Shown piece after piece: positions 1 through 7,412 of a stretch of DNA of 9,512 nt. The first letter of the stretch is position 1. Each line of letters starts with the position of its first letter. This DNA comes from JAWVZB01 sp033722375 (lineage in GTDB: Bacteria > Actinomycetota > Nitriliruptoria > Nitriliruptorales > Nitriliruptoraceae): contig JAWVZB010000110.1 in NCBI GenBank assembly GCA_033722375.1, positions 1 to 9,512 on the forward strand, written 5' to 3'. Position numbers and translations under genes: made by a program. Under the pieces are notes generated by a model. The model was not told the DNA's origin, searched no databases, and saw nothing but the letters and a program-made list of their open reading frames with translations.

Positions 1-1
1 C

Positions 2-175
2 GGCACCTCCATCCACGAACAAGCCCTGCTGTGCTGGACCTGCCACCGCATCGCCGACCGCAAACACCTCCGCGGACGCCTCGCCGACGGGACCGTCACC
101 TGGCACCACCACGACAACACCCCCTACCGACGCTGGCAACGGCCCTCCCAACCCCACCGACGACAACCCGACTGA
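2..175 (+). CDS. HNH endonuclease, DUF222/13E12 family, C-terminal end (partial)
   Basis: The reading frame is open from the left edge to a TGA at 173-175 and gives 57 residues. It contains ALLCWTCHRIADRK followed by DGTVTWHHHDNTPYRRW. This resembles the end of the HNH nuclease domain in DUF222/13E12-repeat proteins of actinobacteria, where a 'LLC..CH' segment carries the last HNH histidine and is followed by a 'DG..TW......PY' strand. The start and the DUF222 domain lie outside the window, so completeness cannot be judged. The segment is very rich in C and poor in G and T on this strand (many CAC, ACC, GAC and CGC codons), unlike the genes to its right. That may reflect the multicopy, possibly mobile history of the family. 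Another HNH nuclease type is possible. The family call rests on remembered motif patterns, not a search. Confidence 0.68.
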   Translation, partial: GTSIHEQALLCWTCHRIADRKHLRGRLADGTVTWHHHDNTPYRRWQRPSQPHRRQPD

Positions 176-189
176 CCCGACACCCCACC

Positions 190-202
190 CCCCACGGTGG
201 GG
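190..202 (+). terminator. Possible weak terminator hairpin after the HNH gene
   Basis: CCCCA (190-194) pairs with TGGGG (198-202) around a 3-nt loop, 15 bp past the HNH stop codon. There is no T-tract after it and the stem is only 5 bp. In C-rich DNA such a pairing can arise by chance, so this is only a candidate 3' end. Confidence 0.2.
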
Positions 203-372
203 CCCCAACCCTGCCCACACACCCAAACAGCACCGCACCAGCCCACTTCCCCACTTCCCCAGCGCTCCTTGACAACTGAACAACGAAACGTGACCGGCGG
301 GCCCGCCAACCACAGCGGTCCGTGCCACCGCACGCACCCACGCCCGCCCCGTCATGCCGACTTGAACCGCAT

Positions 373-378
373 TAGAAT
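373..378 (+). promoter_or_regulatory. Candidate -10 element for the DUF885-sir2 pair
   Basis: TAGAAT fits the TAnnnT pattern of actinobacterial housekeeping promoters and is one of the few A/T-rich hexamers in this gap. Transcription would start near 385, giving a leader of about 40 nt. No recognisable -35 lies at the normal 16-18 bp distance. The nearby TTGAAC (362-367) is only 5 bp upstream and cannot act as a -35 for it. Confidence 0.3.
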
Positions 379-425
379 CCGGACACTTCGGGGGTTCCAG
401 TTCGCATGGGGCGAAGGTGACAGAC

Positions 426-2111
426 ATGGACGTGTTCGGGCTGTGCCACCGGTTCGTGGACGAACTGGCGGCGCTCCGACCCATCGAGGCGACCGCCATG
501 GGCGTGCCCGGACACGACCACCGCTGGGGGGACCACTCCCCCGAGGGCCATGACGCCGTCGCGGACCTGTGGCGTCGGCTCGTCGCTGACGTCTCGGCGC
601 TCCCGGAGCCCGACGGACCGTGGGACCGGCTCGCGCGACGCGTCGCCGAGGATGCCGCCTCGGTTGAGCTCGAACGCTACGAGCGCGGGGAGCACCTACG
701 CGACCTGGCCCATCTCGCCTCGTTCGCGGACACGATCCGCGGGGAGTTCCTCGACGTCATGGAGCTGTCGTCCGAGGAGGGCTGGGCGGCCGCTGCTAGC
801 CGACTCGAGAACCTCGACCAGGTGATCGACGGGTACGAGCGCTCACTCGCGATGGGCCGGGAACGAGGTGTGGTGCCGGCTCAGCGACAGGTCCGGAGCG
901 TCATCGGCCAACTGCGCGACTCGGTGCAGCCCGACGGCCGGCTGGGAGGCATCAGCAAGGAGTTCCGTGATGCCGGCCTGGACATCCCAGGGCTCGCAGA
1001 CCGTGTGGACGCCGCAGCCCGCGCTGCGTGCGAAACGGTGGCCAGCTTCGCCGATCATCTCCAGGAGGTGGTACTGCCGGCTGCCGACCCGGAGGACGGC
1101 GTGGGCCGCGAGCGCTACCTCGTCGCTGCCCATCAACATCTGGGGATGGAACTCGACCCGGAGGAGACCTACGCCTGGGGCTGGGAGCACCTGCGCGGCC
1201 TGCTCGATGCCGCCCACGAAGCCGCCGCAGCGATCGACTCCGACGCCAACCTCGCCGAAGTGATCGGGACGCTCAAGACCGACCCCGGCTACGCCGCATC
1301 GAGCCAGGATGCGTTCCGCGACATGATGCAGCAACGCCAGGAACAGGCGTTGTCCGACCTCGATGGCAGTCACTTCGACATCCCCGAACCGGTCCGCGAG
1401 ATCGATGTCCGGCTGGCTGCTCCTGGGCTGCCTCTCGGCGCGTGGTACCACCCGCCGTCGGAGGACTGGTCCCGGCCCGGCACCGTGTGGTGGTCCCACG
1501 GCGACCGGCAGCACATCCCGCTCTACGAGGAGGTCTCGACCGCCTACCACGAGGGCTTCCCCGGCCACCACATGCAGGTGGGGATCCAGGTGTCGTTGAC
1601 CGACCGGCTCAGCCGCCTCCACCGCCTCTACTACTGGAACCCCGGCTACGGCGAAGGCTGGGCGCTCTACGCCGAACGGCTCATGGCGGAGCTCGGCTAT
1701 CTCGAACGCCCTGAGTACGTGTTGGGCCAGCTCACCGGCAGCATCCTCCGCGCCGTCCGTGTGGTCGCCGATATCGGGGCGCACCTCGGGTTCTCGATAC
1801 CCGACGACGCCCCGTTCCACCCCGGCGAACCCTGGAGCTACGACCTCGGGGTCGAGATCCTGCGCACGGTCGCGTTTCTCGACGACGAGTACGCCGCCTC
1901 CGAGATGGCCCGCTACCTCGGCTGGCCGGGACAGGCGATCAGCTACGCGGTCGGTGAGCGGGTGATCCTCGAGCTCCGGGATGAGCTGCGCCAGCGCCCC
2001 GGTGGCGACGACGACCCCAAGGAGTTCCACCGGCGTGTCCTCGGCTCCGGACCCGTGGGCCTCGACCTCCTCCGCGAGCTCGTTCTCGACGGTCGGCACG
2101 AGACCCAGTGA
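426..2111 (+). CDS. DUF885 family protein, putative zinc metallopeptidase
   Basis: The product has 561 residues and no signal peptide or membrane segment, so it is probably cytoplasmic. The diagnostic segment is HEGFPGHHMQ at residues 375-384, matching the HExxPGHH zinc-site signature of DUF885 (PF05960). A second conserved segment, GEGWALYAER, starts at residue 409 and supplies a likely third metal ligand (Glu410). The length is normal for the family, and the protein looks intact. DUF885 proteins are usually called gluzincin-like peptidases from sequence and fold; I cannot infer this member's substrate. I chose ATG 426 because GAAGG (413-417) sits 8 nt upstream. A GTG at 417 in the same frame would add three residues, but it overlaps that ribosome binding site. 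The stop codon overlaps the Sir2 start by 4 bp, indicating one transcript and probable translational coupling. Confidence 0.88.
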   Translation: MDVFGLCHRFVDELAALRPIEATAMGVPGHDHRWGDHSPEGHDAVADLWRRLVADVSALPEPDGPWDRLARRVAEDAASVELERYERGEHLRDLAHLASFADTIRGEFLDVMELSSEEGWAAAASRLENLDQVIDGYERSLAMGRERGVVPAQRQVRSVIGQLRDSVQPDGRLGGISKEFRDAGLDIPGLADRVDAAARAACETVASFADHLQEVVLPAADPEDGVGRERYLVAAHQHLGMELDPEETYAWGWEHLRGLLDAAHEAAAAIDSDANLAEVIGTLKTDPGYAASSQDAFRDMMQQRQEQALSDLDGSHFDIPEPVREIDVRLAAPGLPLGAWYHPPSEDWSRPGTVWWSHGDRQHIPLYEEVSTAYHEGFPGHHMQVGIQVSLTDRLSRLHRLYYWNPGYGEGWALYAERLMAELGYLERPEYVLGQLTGSILRAVRVVADIGAHLGFSIPDDAPFHPGEPWSYDLGVEILRTVAFLDDEYAASEMARYLGWPGQAISYAVGERVILELRDELRQRPGGDDDPKEFHRRVLGSGPVGLDLLRELVLDGRHETQ

Positions 2112-2890
2112 CCTGGGACGGGCTGGACGACCTCGAAGCTGATCTGCGCGCGTCACCCAAGGGCGCGGCGGTGCTGACCGGCGCCGGCATCTCGGTCGCC
2201 AGCGGCATCCCGAGCTTCCGCGGCGACAGCGGGATCTGGACACGCTACGACCCGGCGGACTACGCCACCATCGACGCCTTCGACCGTGACCCGGAGCGGG
2301 TGTGGCGGTTCCTCGCGGAGCTCGCCGAGACACTCGGGGCAGCGGAACCGAACGACGCACACCGGGCGATCGCGAGGCTGGAAGCGCGTGGGTACGTCGC
2401 GGCGGTCCTGACCCAGAACGTCGACGGGCTGCACCAGGCCGCCGGCAGCTCGAACGTGGTCGAACTGCACGGTGGCCACGACACGCTGTCGTGCCGGTCC
2501 TGCGGCAAGACCCACCGGGCGGAGGACGTCCAGCTCCCGCCACAGATCGCCGTTCCCACCTGCCGGTCCTGTGACGGCGTCCTCAAGCCCGATGTCGTTC
2601 TGTTCGGGGAGCCGCTGCCACCCATGGCGGTGCGGAAGGCAGAGCACGCCGCGCGTAACTGCGGCGTGATGCTGGTCGTCGGGACGTCGGCGGAGGTCTA
2701 TCCGGTGGCGGGGCTGCCCGACATGGCGGCGCGCGCCGGAGCCACGATCTGGGAGGTCAATCCGCAGCCGTCTGTTGCCGGCGCCCGCACCATCGCGGCG
2801 CCCGCCGAGGACGTGCTCCCGGTCCTCGCGCAGCGGCTGGTGGGACGGGACCGCGGCACGTTCCTCCGCCGGCTCTTCGGAAGCGGATGA
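2108..2890 (+). CDS. NAD-dependent protein deacylase, Sir2 family
   Basis: This 260-residue sirtuin removes acyl groups from protein lysines using NAD+, producing nicotinamide and O-acyl-ADP-ribose in the cytoplasm. The family signatures are complete: GAGIS from residue 25 followed by SGIPSFRG; TQNVDGLHQAAGS; the catalytic histidine His121 in VELHG; a zinc site of Cys129, Cys132, Cys152 and Cys155; and GTSAEVYP, with Gly192-Ser194 in the NAD pocket. Where CobB- and SIRT5-type desuccinylases carry Tyr and Arg (Y-x-x-R after 'DPE.V..F'), this protein reads VWRFLAELAE, so both residues are missing. Uncharged acyl substrates such as acetyl are therefore more likely, and class U looks a better fit than class III. 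The GTG start lies in a GTGA overlap with the DUF885 stop and has no strong ribosome binding site, so coupled translation is likely. The gene ends 27 bp from the convergent glnE. Confidence 0.93.
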   Translation: MTWDGLDDLEADLRASPKGAAVLTGAGISVASGIPSFRGDSGIWTRYDPADYATIDAFDRDPERVWRFLAELAETLGAAEPNDAHRAIARLEARGYVAAVLTQNVDGLHQAAGSSNVVELHGGHDTLSCRSCGKTHRAEDVQLPPQIAVPTCRSCDGVLKPDVVLFGEPLPPMAVRKAEHAARNCGVMLVVGTSAEVYPVAGLPDMAARAGATIWEVNPQPSVAGARTIAAPAEDVLPVLAQRLVGRDRGTFLRRLFGSG

Positions 2891-2917
2891 CCGAGACTCG
2901 CCAGTCCGCCCGATCAG

Positions 2918-5900
2918 TCACTCGCCGATGCCATAGAACACCCGCTCGGTCACCTGCCGGACGTGCCGCTTGTGCCGCAGCCGGTCGGCTTCGAGCTCCT
3001 GCCGCCCACCCCGCCCGTAGCCGAGTCCCCGCGCGAGCCGTTCGAGCCGGTCGACCTCCGATGGCATCACGTCGACGTTGCGTATCCGCATGAGGTAGAG
3101 CCGGTTGCGGATCGCCGACAGGAACCGGTAACCGTCCCGCAGCCACTGGGCGTCACGGTGCGCCAGGATCGACGCGTCCTGGAGCGCGTCGATGGCGGTC
3201 ATCGTCGCGGTCGTACGGATCAGCGACGTGTCGTGCCCGTGCTGTTTCTGAAGGAGCTGCACCACCCACTCGACGTCGGACAGCCCGCCTGGGCCGAGCT
3301 TGATGTGGCGGTCGGCGTCGACCCGTCTGCCGATGCGTTCGCGCTCGATCCTGGCCTTCATCTTCCGCATGCGCCGCACATGCTCTTCGTCGAAGTCCGC
3401 GGGGTACGCGTAGTCGCGGACGGCCGCCTCGAACTCGGCGCCGAGTTCCGCATCGCCGGCCACAGCACGGGCCTTCAGCAGCGCCTGGTGCTCCCAGGGC
3501 TCTGCCCAACGCGCGTAGTACTGCTCGAACGAGTCGAGCGAACGCGACAGCGGCCCCGAGCGGCCTTCGGGGCGCAGGTCGGCATCGACCTCGAAGGCAG
3601 TGCCCTCGGCGGTGATCCGGCTGAGCGACGACATCGTGCGCTCGGCAACGGCGGCGGCGATCTCCCCGGCGCTCCCGTCGCTCGCCCCCGGCCCGGCCCG
3701 ATGCACGAACAACACGTCCAGGTCGCTCGGGTAGTGCAGCTCGCGGCCACCGAGGCGACCCACCCCGATCACCGCCATCGTCACTGGCAGCCCGTCATGT
3801 TCGACACCACGCTCGTCAGCCACGGCCTCGTGCTCGGCCGCCAACGCCGCCTCGAGGCACGCCTCCGCGAGGGCGGTCAGCTCCTCCGACACCGTCGAAG
3901 CCGTCGCACGCCCCGCGATGTCCCGCAAGACGATCCGTAGGAGCTCGTGACGTTTGAAGCGACGCAACGCCGCCGTGACGTCCTGCCACCCGAGTCGTCC
4001 CTGGGCCAGGCGCACCAGTTCGTCCCGGGTCCGTGCGTCAGTGGCGACCTCCTCGTCCAGCAACCATTCGACACCTTGCGGGTGGGCGAGGAAGAGCTCG
4101 CCGGCCACCTCGCTCGTTCCCAGCACCCGCGCCAGCAGCTCCGCCGCGGGAGGGTGATCCCGGAGGTGTGCGAGCAGCCGTGAGGAGGAACCCTGACTCT
4201 CGACGAGGCGTCGCAGCGCCTTGAGCCCCGTGTCGGGGTCGGGTGCGTCCTCGAGCACGTGGAGCATGCCGGGCAGGATCGCCCGCATCGTGCGTGCACG
4301 ACGCGACACCCCGCCGGTCAGCGCACGGACGTCGCGGAGTGCGGCCCGAGGGTCGTCGAACCCCAGGGCAGCCAACCGGGTCCAGGCCGCCTCCTCCCCC
4401 ATGACCTTGACCTCATGTGGCAGCGCAACCCCCGCCGCTTCGGCGGGAACGGCTGCATGCGACTCCAAGAGGGGGCGGAAGAACAGCTTCGAGTGGAGGT
4501 CCCGGACCTCTCCCTGGACGCGGCGAAGGTCGCGGAGGAACTCGGAGCGCGCCGGAGCGTCGCCTTCGGCGCTGTACCCGAGGCTCCGCGCCAGCCACTC
4601 CTGCCGGTCCTCGTCGTCGGGGATGGTGTGGGTCCGGCGCTCCTTCGCGAGCTGGAGTCGATGCTCGACACGCCGCAGCATCCGGTAAGCCTCGGCGAAC
4701 GTCTCCGCGTCCTCGTCGGCGATGTACCCCCCTCGGGCCAACGCCTCCAGTGCAGGGAGGGTCCCGGTGATCCGCAGGCTCCGGTCGGCGCGCCCGTGCA
4801 CCAGCTGGAGGAGCTGTACGGCGAACTCGATGTCACGCAAGCCGCCGGGGCCGAGCTTGACCTGCCGCTGACCGTGCCGCACCACCTCGGGCTTGGCTTC
4901 GACGCGGCCCTTCATCTCGCGGATCTCGGCGACGACGTTCGGATCGAGCTCGTCGGGGTACACGAACGGCTCGGCCTCCTGGAGCAGCTGCGACGCGAGC
5001 TCGCGGTCGCCGGCCACGGGGCGGGCCTTGAGGAGCGCCTGGAACTCCCACGTCTTCGCCCAGCGTTCCCAGTAGGCCACGAAACTGCCCACGGTGCGCG
5101 ACAGGGGTCCCGCGCGGCCTTCGGGGCGCAAGGTGGGGTCGATCTCGTAGGCACGGCCCATCGTGGTCGAGGCGTTCAGCAACCCCAGCAGCTCCTCGAG
5201 GACGGCCTTCGCCTCGGCCGCAGCACGGTTCTCCGCGTCGGGCCCGTCGCCGGTCGGGGCGTGGACGAAGATCACGTCGACGTCGCTCACGTAGTTCAGC
5301 TCGAAGCCGCCGAGCTTGCCCATGCCCACGACCGCGATCCGGGCCGCGGGCTCCCCGTCGGTCTCGGCCTCCACCAGGCCGGCCAGCGCACCGGTCAGCA
5401 CGCCCTCTGCGAGTGCGGAGAGTTCAGCAGCAACCTCCTCGACCTCGGCCACGCCGGTGAGATCGCGGGCGGCGACGTCCGCTGTGGCGGCCCGTCGGAT
5501 CGACGCGATCGCCGCCGCCCGGTCGTCACGTCCCTCATGGGAGAGCACCGCGTTCCGGGCCTGGTCTGCGACCGTCCGTGAGGACACCGGTTCGAGCGTC
5601 TCGACCGCCCTCGTCGCGTCCTCGTAGCGCGCGAGCAGGTCACCCAGCGGCCGCGAGGTCCCGGCCACCGCCGCGATCCGATCCAACCAGGGCCGCTCTC
5701 GACGGACCTCCGAGAACAGGTCGGGTTGATGAGCCGCGAGGGCGGTCACCGCCACGAACGCGTCCATCGGATCCGCGGTGCCCGACACGGCGTCGAGCAG
5801 GTCGTCGAGGACGCCGTCGGCCACCACCTGGCCGTCCGCCGGAACCAGCCCGGCTTCGTCGAGGTGACGACGAGCGACGTCGGGGTCGAGTCCGGCGGCA

Positions 5901-5956
5901 GCGAGCGCAGCGTCCACCGATCGGTCACGTGCGCCGCCGGTCGTCGCTTCGCTCAT
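2918..5956 (-). CDS. glnE: Bifunctional glutamine synthetase adenylyltransferase/deadenylase
   Basis: The 1012-residue product adds AMP to, or removes it from, a tyrosine of glutamine synthetase, tuning activity to nitrogen status. It shows the expected internal duplication. The N-terminal deadenylase half has GMGKLGG (211-217) with metal-binding Asp225 and Asp227 in SDVD, then GPGGLRD (369-375). The C-terminal adenylyltransferase half has GVGRLGG (731-737) with Asp745 and Asp747 in SDLD, then GPGGLSD (888-894). The four catalytic Asp residues are present and the length is normal, so both activities are probably intact. It starts 16 bp after the glnA stop on the same strand, with no clear Shine-Dalgarno sequence in the gap, which suggests co-transcription and perhaps coupled translation. 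A glnA2-glnE order is known from Mycobacterium tuberculosis. The 3' end faces the sir2 gene with no obvious terminator between them. Confidence 0.96.
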   Translation of the reverse strand: MSEATTGGARDRSVDAALAAAGLDPDVARRHLDEAGLVPADGQVVADGVLDDLLDAVSGTADPMDAFVAVTALAAHQPDLFSEVRRERPWLDRIAAVAGTSRPLGDLLARYEDATRAVETLEPVSSRTVADQARNAVLSHEGRDDRAAAIASIRRAATADVAARDLTGVAEVEEVAAELSALAEGVLTGALAGLVEAETDGEPAARIAVVGMGKLGGFELNYVSDVDVIFVHAPTGDGPDAENRAAAEAKAVLEELLGLLNASTTMGRAYEIDPTLRPEGRAGPLSRTVGSFVAYWERWAKTWEFQALLKARPVAGDRELASQLLQEAEPFVYPDELDPNVVAEIREMKGRVEAKPEVVRHGQRQVKLGPGGLRDIEFAVQLLQLVHGRADRSLRITGTLPALEALARGGYIADEDAETFAEAYRMLRRVEHRLQLAKERRTHTIPDDEDRQEWLARSLGYSAEGDAPARSEFLRDLRRVQGEVRDLHSKLFFRPLLESHAAVPAEAAGVALPHEVKVMGEEAAWTRLAALGFDDPRAALRDVRALTGGVSRRARTMRAILPGMLHVLEDAPDPDTGLKALRRLVESQGSSSRLLAHLRDHPPAAELLARVLGTSEVAGELFLAHPQGVEWLLDEEVATDARTRDELVRLAQGRLGWQDVTAALRRFKRHELLRIVLRDIAGRATASTVSEELTALAEACLEAALAAEHEAVADERGVEHDGLPVTMAVIGVGRLGGRELHYPSDLDVLFVHRAGPGASDGSAGEIAAAVAERTMSSLSRITAEGTAFEVDADLRPEGRSGPLSRSLDSFEQYYARWAEPWEHQALLKARAVAGDAELGAEFEAAVRDYAYPADFDEEHVRRMRKMKARIERERIGRRVDADRHIKLGPGGLSDVEWVVQLLQKQHGHDTSLIRTTATMTAIDALQDASILAHRDAQWLRDGYRFLSAIRNRLYLMRIRNVDVMPSEVDRLERLARGLGYGRGGRQELEADRLRHKRHVRQVTERVFYGIGE

Positions 5957-5972
5957 GGGGCCGCTGCGTCAC

Positions 5973-7298
5973 TCACAGCAGTGACAGGTACCTGTCGACC
6001 TCGAACCGGGTGACGTGGGCGGTGTACTCCTGCCACTCACGCCGTTTGTTCATGAGGAAGTACTCGAAGAGGTGCTCGCCGAGCGCATCTGCCACGAGTT
6101 CCGACTGTTCCATGACACTGAGTGCTTCCCCGAGGTTCTCCGGCAGCTGGTCGATCTCGGCCGCTGCCCGCTCGACCGAACTGAGCTCGTAGATGTTGTC
6201 CGAGCTCTCCTCGGGCAACTCGTAGCCTTCCTCGATGCCTTTGAGTCCGGCCGCGAGCAACACCGAGAACGCGAGGTAGGGGTTACACGACGGATCGGGA
6301 GCGCGGTACTCGATCCGGGTGGACTGACCCTTCCTCGGCTTGTGCATCGGCACACGGATGAGCGCGCTGCGGTTCGACGAGCCCCAGGACACGTACACGG
6401 GCGCCTCGTAGCCGGGGACCAGTCGCTTGTAGGAGTTGACCCACTGGTTGGTCACGGCCGTGATCTCGCGGGCGTGCCGCAACAGGCCGGCCGTGAACTG
6501 CTTCGCGGTCTTGGACAGATGCAGCTTGTCGCCCTGGTCGTAGAACGCGTTGTCGTCGCCGTTGAAGAGCGACAGGTGGAGGTGCATCGCACTCCCCCAC
6601 TGCCCCTCGATCGGTTTCGGCATGAACGTGGCGTAGACCCCTCGCTGCATCGCGGTCTCCTTCACCACGAGCCGGAAGGTCATGATGTTGTCCGCCATCG
6701 TCAGTGCGTCCGCGTAGCGGAGGTCGATCTCGTGCTGGGACGGGGCGACCTCGTGGTGGCTGTACTCAACCGAGATACCCATCTTCTCGAGGGTGTTGAT
6801 CGCCTGCCGCCGGAAGTCCTGCTGGATGTCGAGCGGGGTCATGTCGAAGTAGCTGCCGTTGTCGAGCGGTTCGGTCGAGTCCGGCGAATCGAACAGGAAG
6901 AACTCCATCTCGGGGTGGACGTAGAACGTGAACCCGAGGTCCGCGGCCTTCTGGAGGTTCTTGCGCAGCACCTGCCGCGGATCGGCGGCGAAGGGGTGCC
7001 CGTCGGGGGTGAGGATGTCGCAGTACATCCGCGCGACGCCGTGAGCCTCGGGACGCCACGGCAGCACCTGGAACGTGGAGGCGTCCGGGACGGCGACCAT
7101 GTCGGCTTCCTGGACGCGCGCGAACCCGTCGATCGACGACCCGTCGAACCCGATGCCCTCGGTGAAGGCGTTCTCGAGCTCGGCCGCGGTGATCGCGACC
7201 GACTTCAAGAACCCGAGCACGTCGGTGAACCACAGGCGGATGAAACGGATGTCGCGCTCCTCCACGGTGCGGAGCACGTACTCCTGCTGCTTGTCCAC
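5973..7298 (-). CDS. glnA: Type I glutamine synthetase, GlnA2-like (GSI-alpha)
   Basis: This 441-residue enzyme makes glutamine from glutamate, ammonia and ATP. Catalytic features are present: Asp52 in FDGSS, the HLHLS metal/ATP segment, Glu330 in RIEYR, and DPSCNPYLAF. The start MDKQQEYVLRTVEERDIRF and the segment RLWFTDVLGFLKSVAI resemble mycobacterial GlnA2 closely. The length and lack of the extra GSI-beta loop fit GSI-alpha. Arg61 matches the Arg62 that gives Bacillus subtilis GS its glutamine feedback sensitivity. Tyr370 (in DNIYELSS) sits at the position adenylylated in GSI-beta enzymes, but the surrounding sequence is not the usual NLYDLPPEE. I chose GTG 7298 because it gives the family-typical N-terminus; the upstream ribosome binding site is weak. 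The gene lies between amt and glnE, all on the same strand. It could be annotated glnA2 if another glnA exists elsewhere. Confidence 0.96.
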   Translation of the reverse strand: MDKQQEYVLRTVEERDIRFIRLWFTDVLGFLKSVAITAAELENAFTEGIGFDGSSIDGFARVQEADMVAVPDASTFQVLPWRPEAHGVARMYCDILTPDGHPFAADPRQVLRKNLQKAADLGFTFYVHPEMEFFLFDSPDSTEPLDNGSYFDMTPLDIQQDFRRQAINTLEKMGISVEYSHHEVAPSQHEIDLRYADALTMADNIMTFRLVVKETAMQRGVYATFMPKPIEGQWGSAMHLHLSLFNGDDNAFYDQGDKLHLSKTAKQFTAGLLRHAREITAVTNQWVNSYKRLVPGYEAPVYVSWGSSNRSALIRVPMHKPRKGQSTRIEYRAPDPSCNPYLAFSVLLAAGLKGIEEGYELPEESSDNIYELSSVERAAAEIDQLPENLGEALSVMEQSELVADALGEHLFEYFLMNKRREWQEYTAHVTRFEVDRYLSLL

Positions 7299-7343
7299 TG
7301 TCAGCCCCGAGGGTCGTGAGCGGTCAGAGTCTGAACGGCCCGC

Positions 7344-7349
7344 TCATGG
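7344..7349 (-). promoter_or_regulatory. Weak candidate -10 for glnA-glnE
   Basis: Read on the minus strand, TACCAT fits TAnnnT and would give a leader of about 40 nt before the glnA GTG. It lies just downstream of the amt/glnA hairpin, so glnA could have its own promoter. The -35 region would fall inside the hairpin and shows no consensus. Read-through from amt is the alternative. Confidence 0.22.
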
Positions 7350-7353
7350 TAGA

Positions 7354-7397
7354 GCCCACGACGGAGGCCCCGGCGTCGAACCGGGGCCTCCGTGGGC
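7354..7397 (-). terminator. Strong hairpin terminator between amt and glnA
   Basis: ACGGAGGCCCCGG (7361-7373) pairs perfectly over 13 bp with CCGGGGCCTCCGT (7381-7393) around a 7-nt loop. The stem extends by GCCC/GGGC (7354-7357 with 7394-7397) past a 3-nt bulge. It begins 16 bp after the amt stop. There is no T-tract on the minus-strand side, which is common for actinobacterial terminators. It most likely ends or weakens amt transcription before glnA, and could also act as a processing or attenuation structure if the cluster is co-transcribed. Confidence 0.75.
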
Positions 7398-7412
7398 GGC
7401 ACAGGTCTGGCG

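Larger units (their letters stand above)
176..425. other. C-rich intergenic region between the HNH gene and the DUF885 gene
   Basis: This stretch of about 250 bp has no convincing gene. The short open frames across it have proline/threonine/arginine-rich low-complexity translations, expected from C-rich DNA. It holds a small GC hairpin (190-202), two adjacent copies of CCCACTTC (242-249 and 250-257), an isolated TTGACA (269-274) with no -10 hexamer at the right distance, and a TAGAAT (373-378) close to the downstream gene. The strong C-over-G bias of the HNH gene continues to about position 360 and then fades, suggesting that the downstream gene's own upstream region begins near there. Confidence 0.6.

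Noticed and set aside
242..257. Tandem CCCACTTC repeat
   Set aside because: Only two 8-bp copies in a C-rich tract; not enough to call a repeat element.
269..274. TTGACA as a -35 box
   Set aside because: No -10-like hexamer occurs 16-18 bp downstream (the sequence there is GC-rich GACCGG), and the next gene starts about 150 bp further on.
31..279. 82-codon plus-strand frame at the left edge
   Set aside because: Its Pro/Thr/Arg-rich translation is an out-of-frame reading of the HNH gene end and C-rich flank.
843..2543. Long minus-strand open frame (566 codons) opposite the DUF885 and sir2 genes
   Set aside because: Its translation is arginine/proline/glycine-rich without a domain pattern and spans two genes with clear catalytic motifs on the other strand. 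Long antisense frames are normal in high-GC DNA.
4259..5581. Long plus-strand open frame (440 codons) opposite glnE
   Set aside because: It mirrors the well-conserved glnE coding strand and shows no recognisable motif, so it is a shadow of glnE codon bias.
6015..7319. Long plus-strand open frame (434 codons) opposite glnA
   Set aside because: It lies antisense to an intact glutamine synthetase; the composition is Val/Arg/Glu/His-rich, as expected from reverse-complemented codons.
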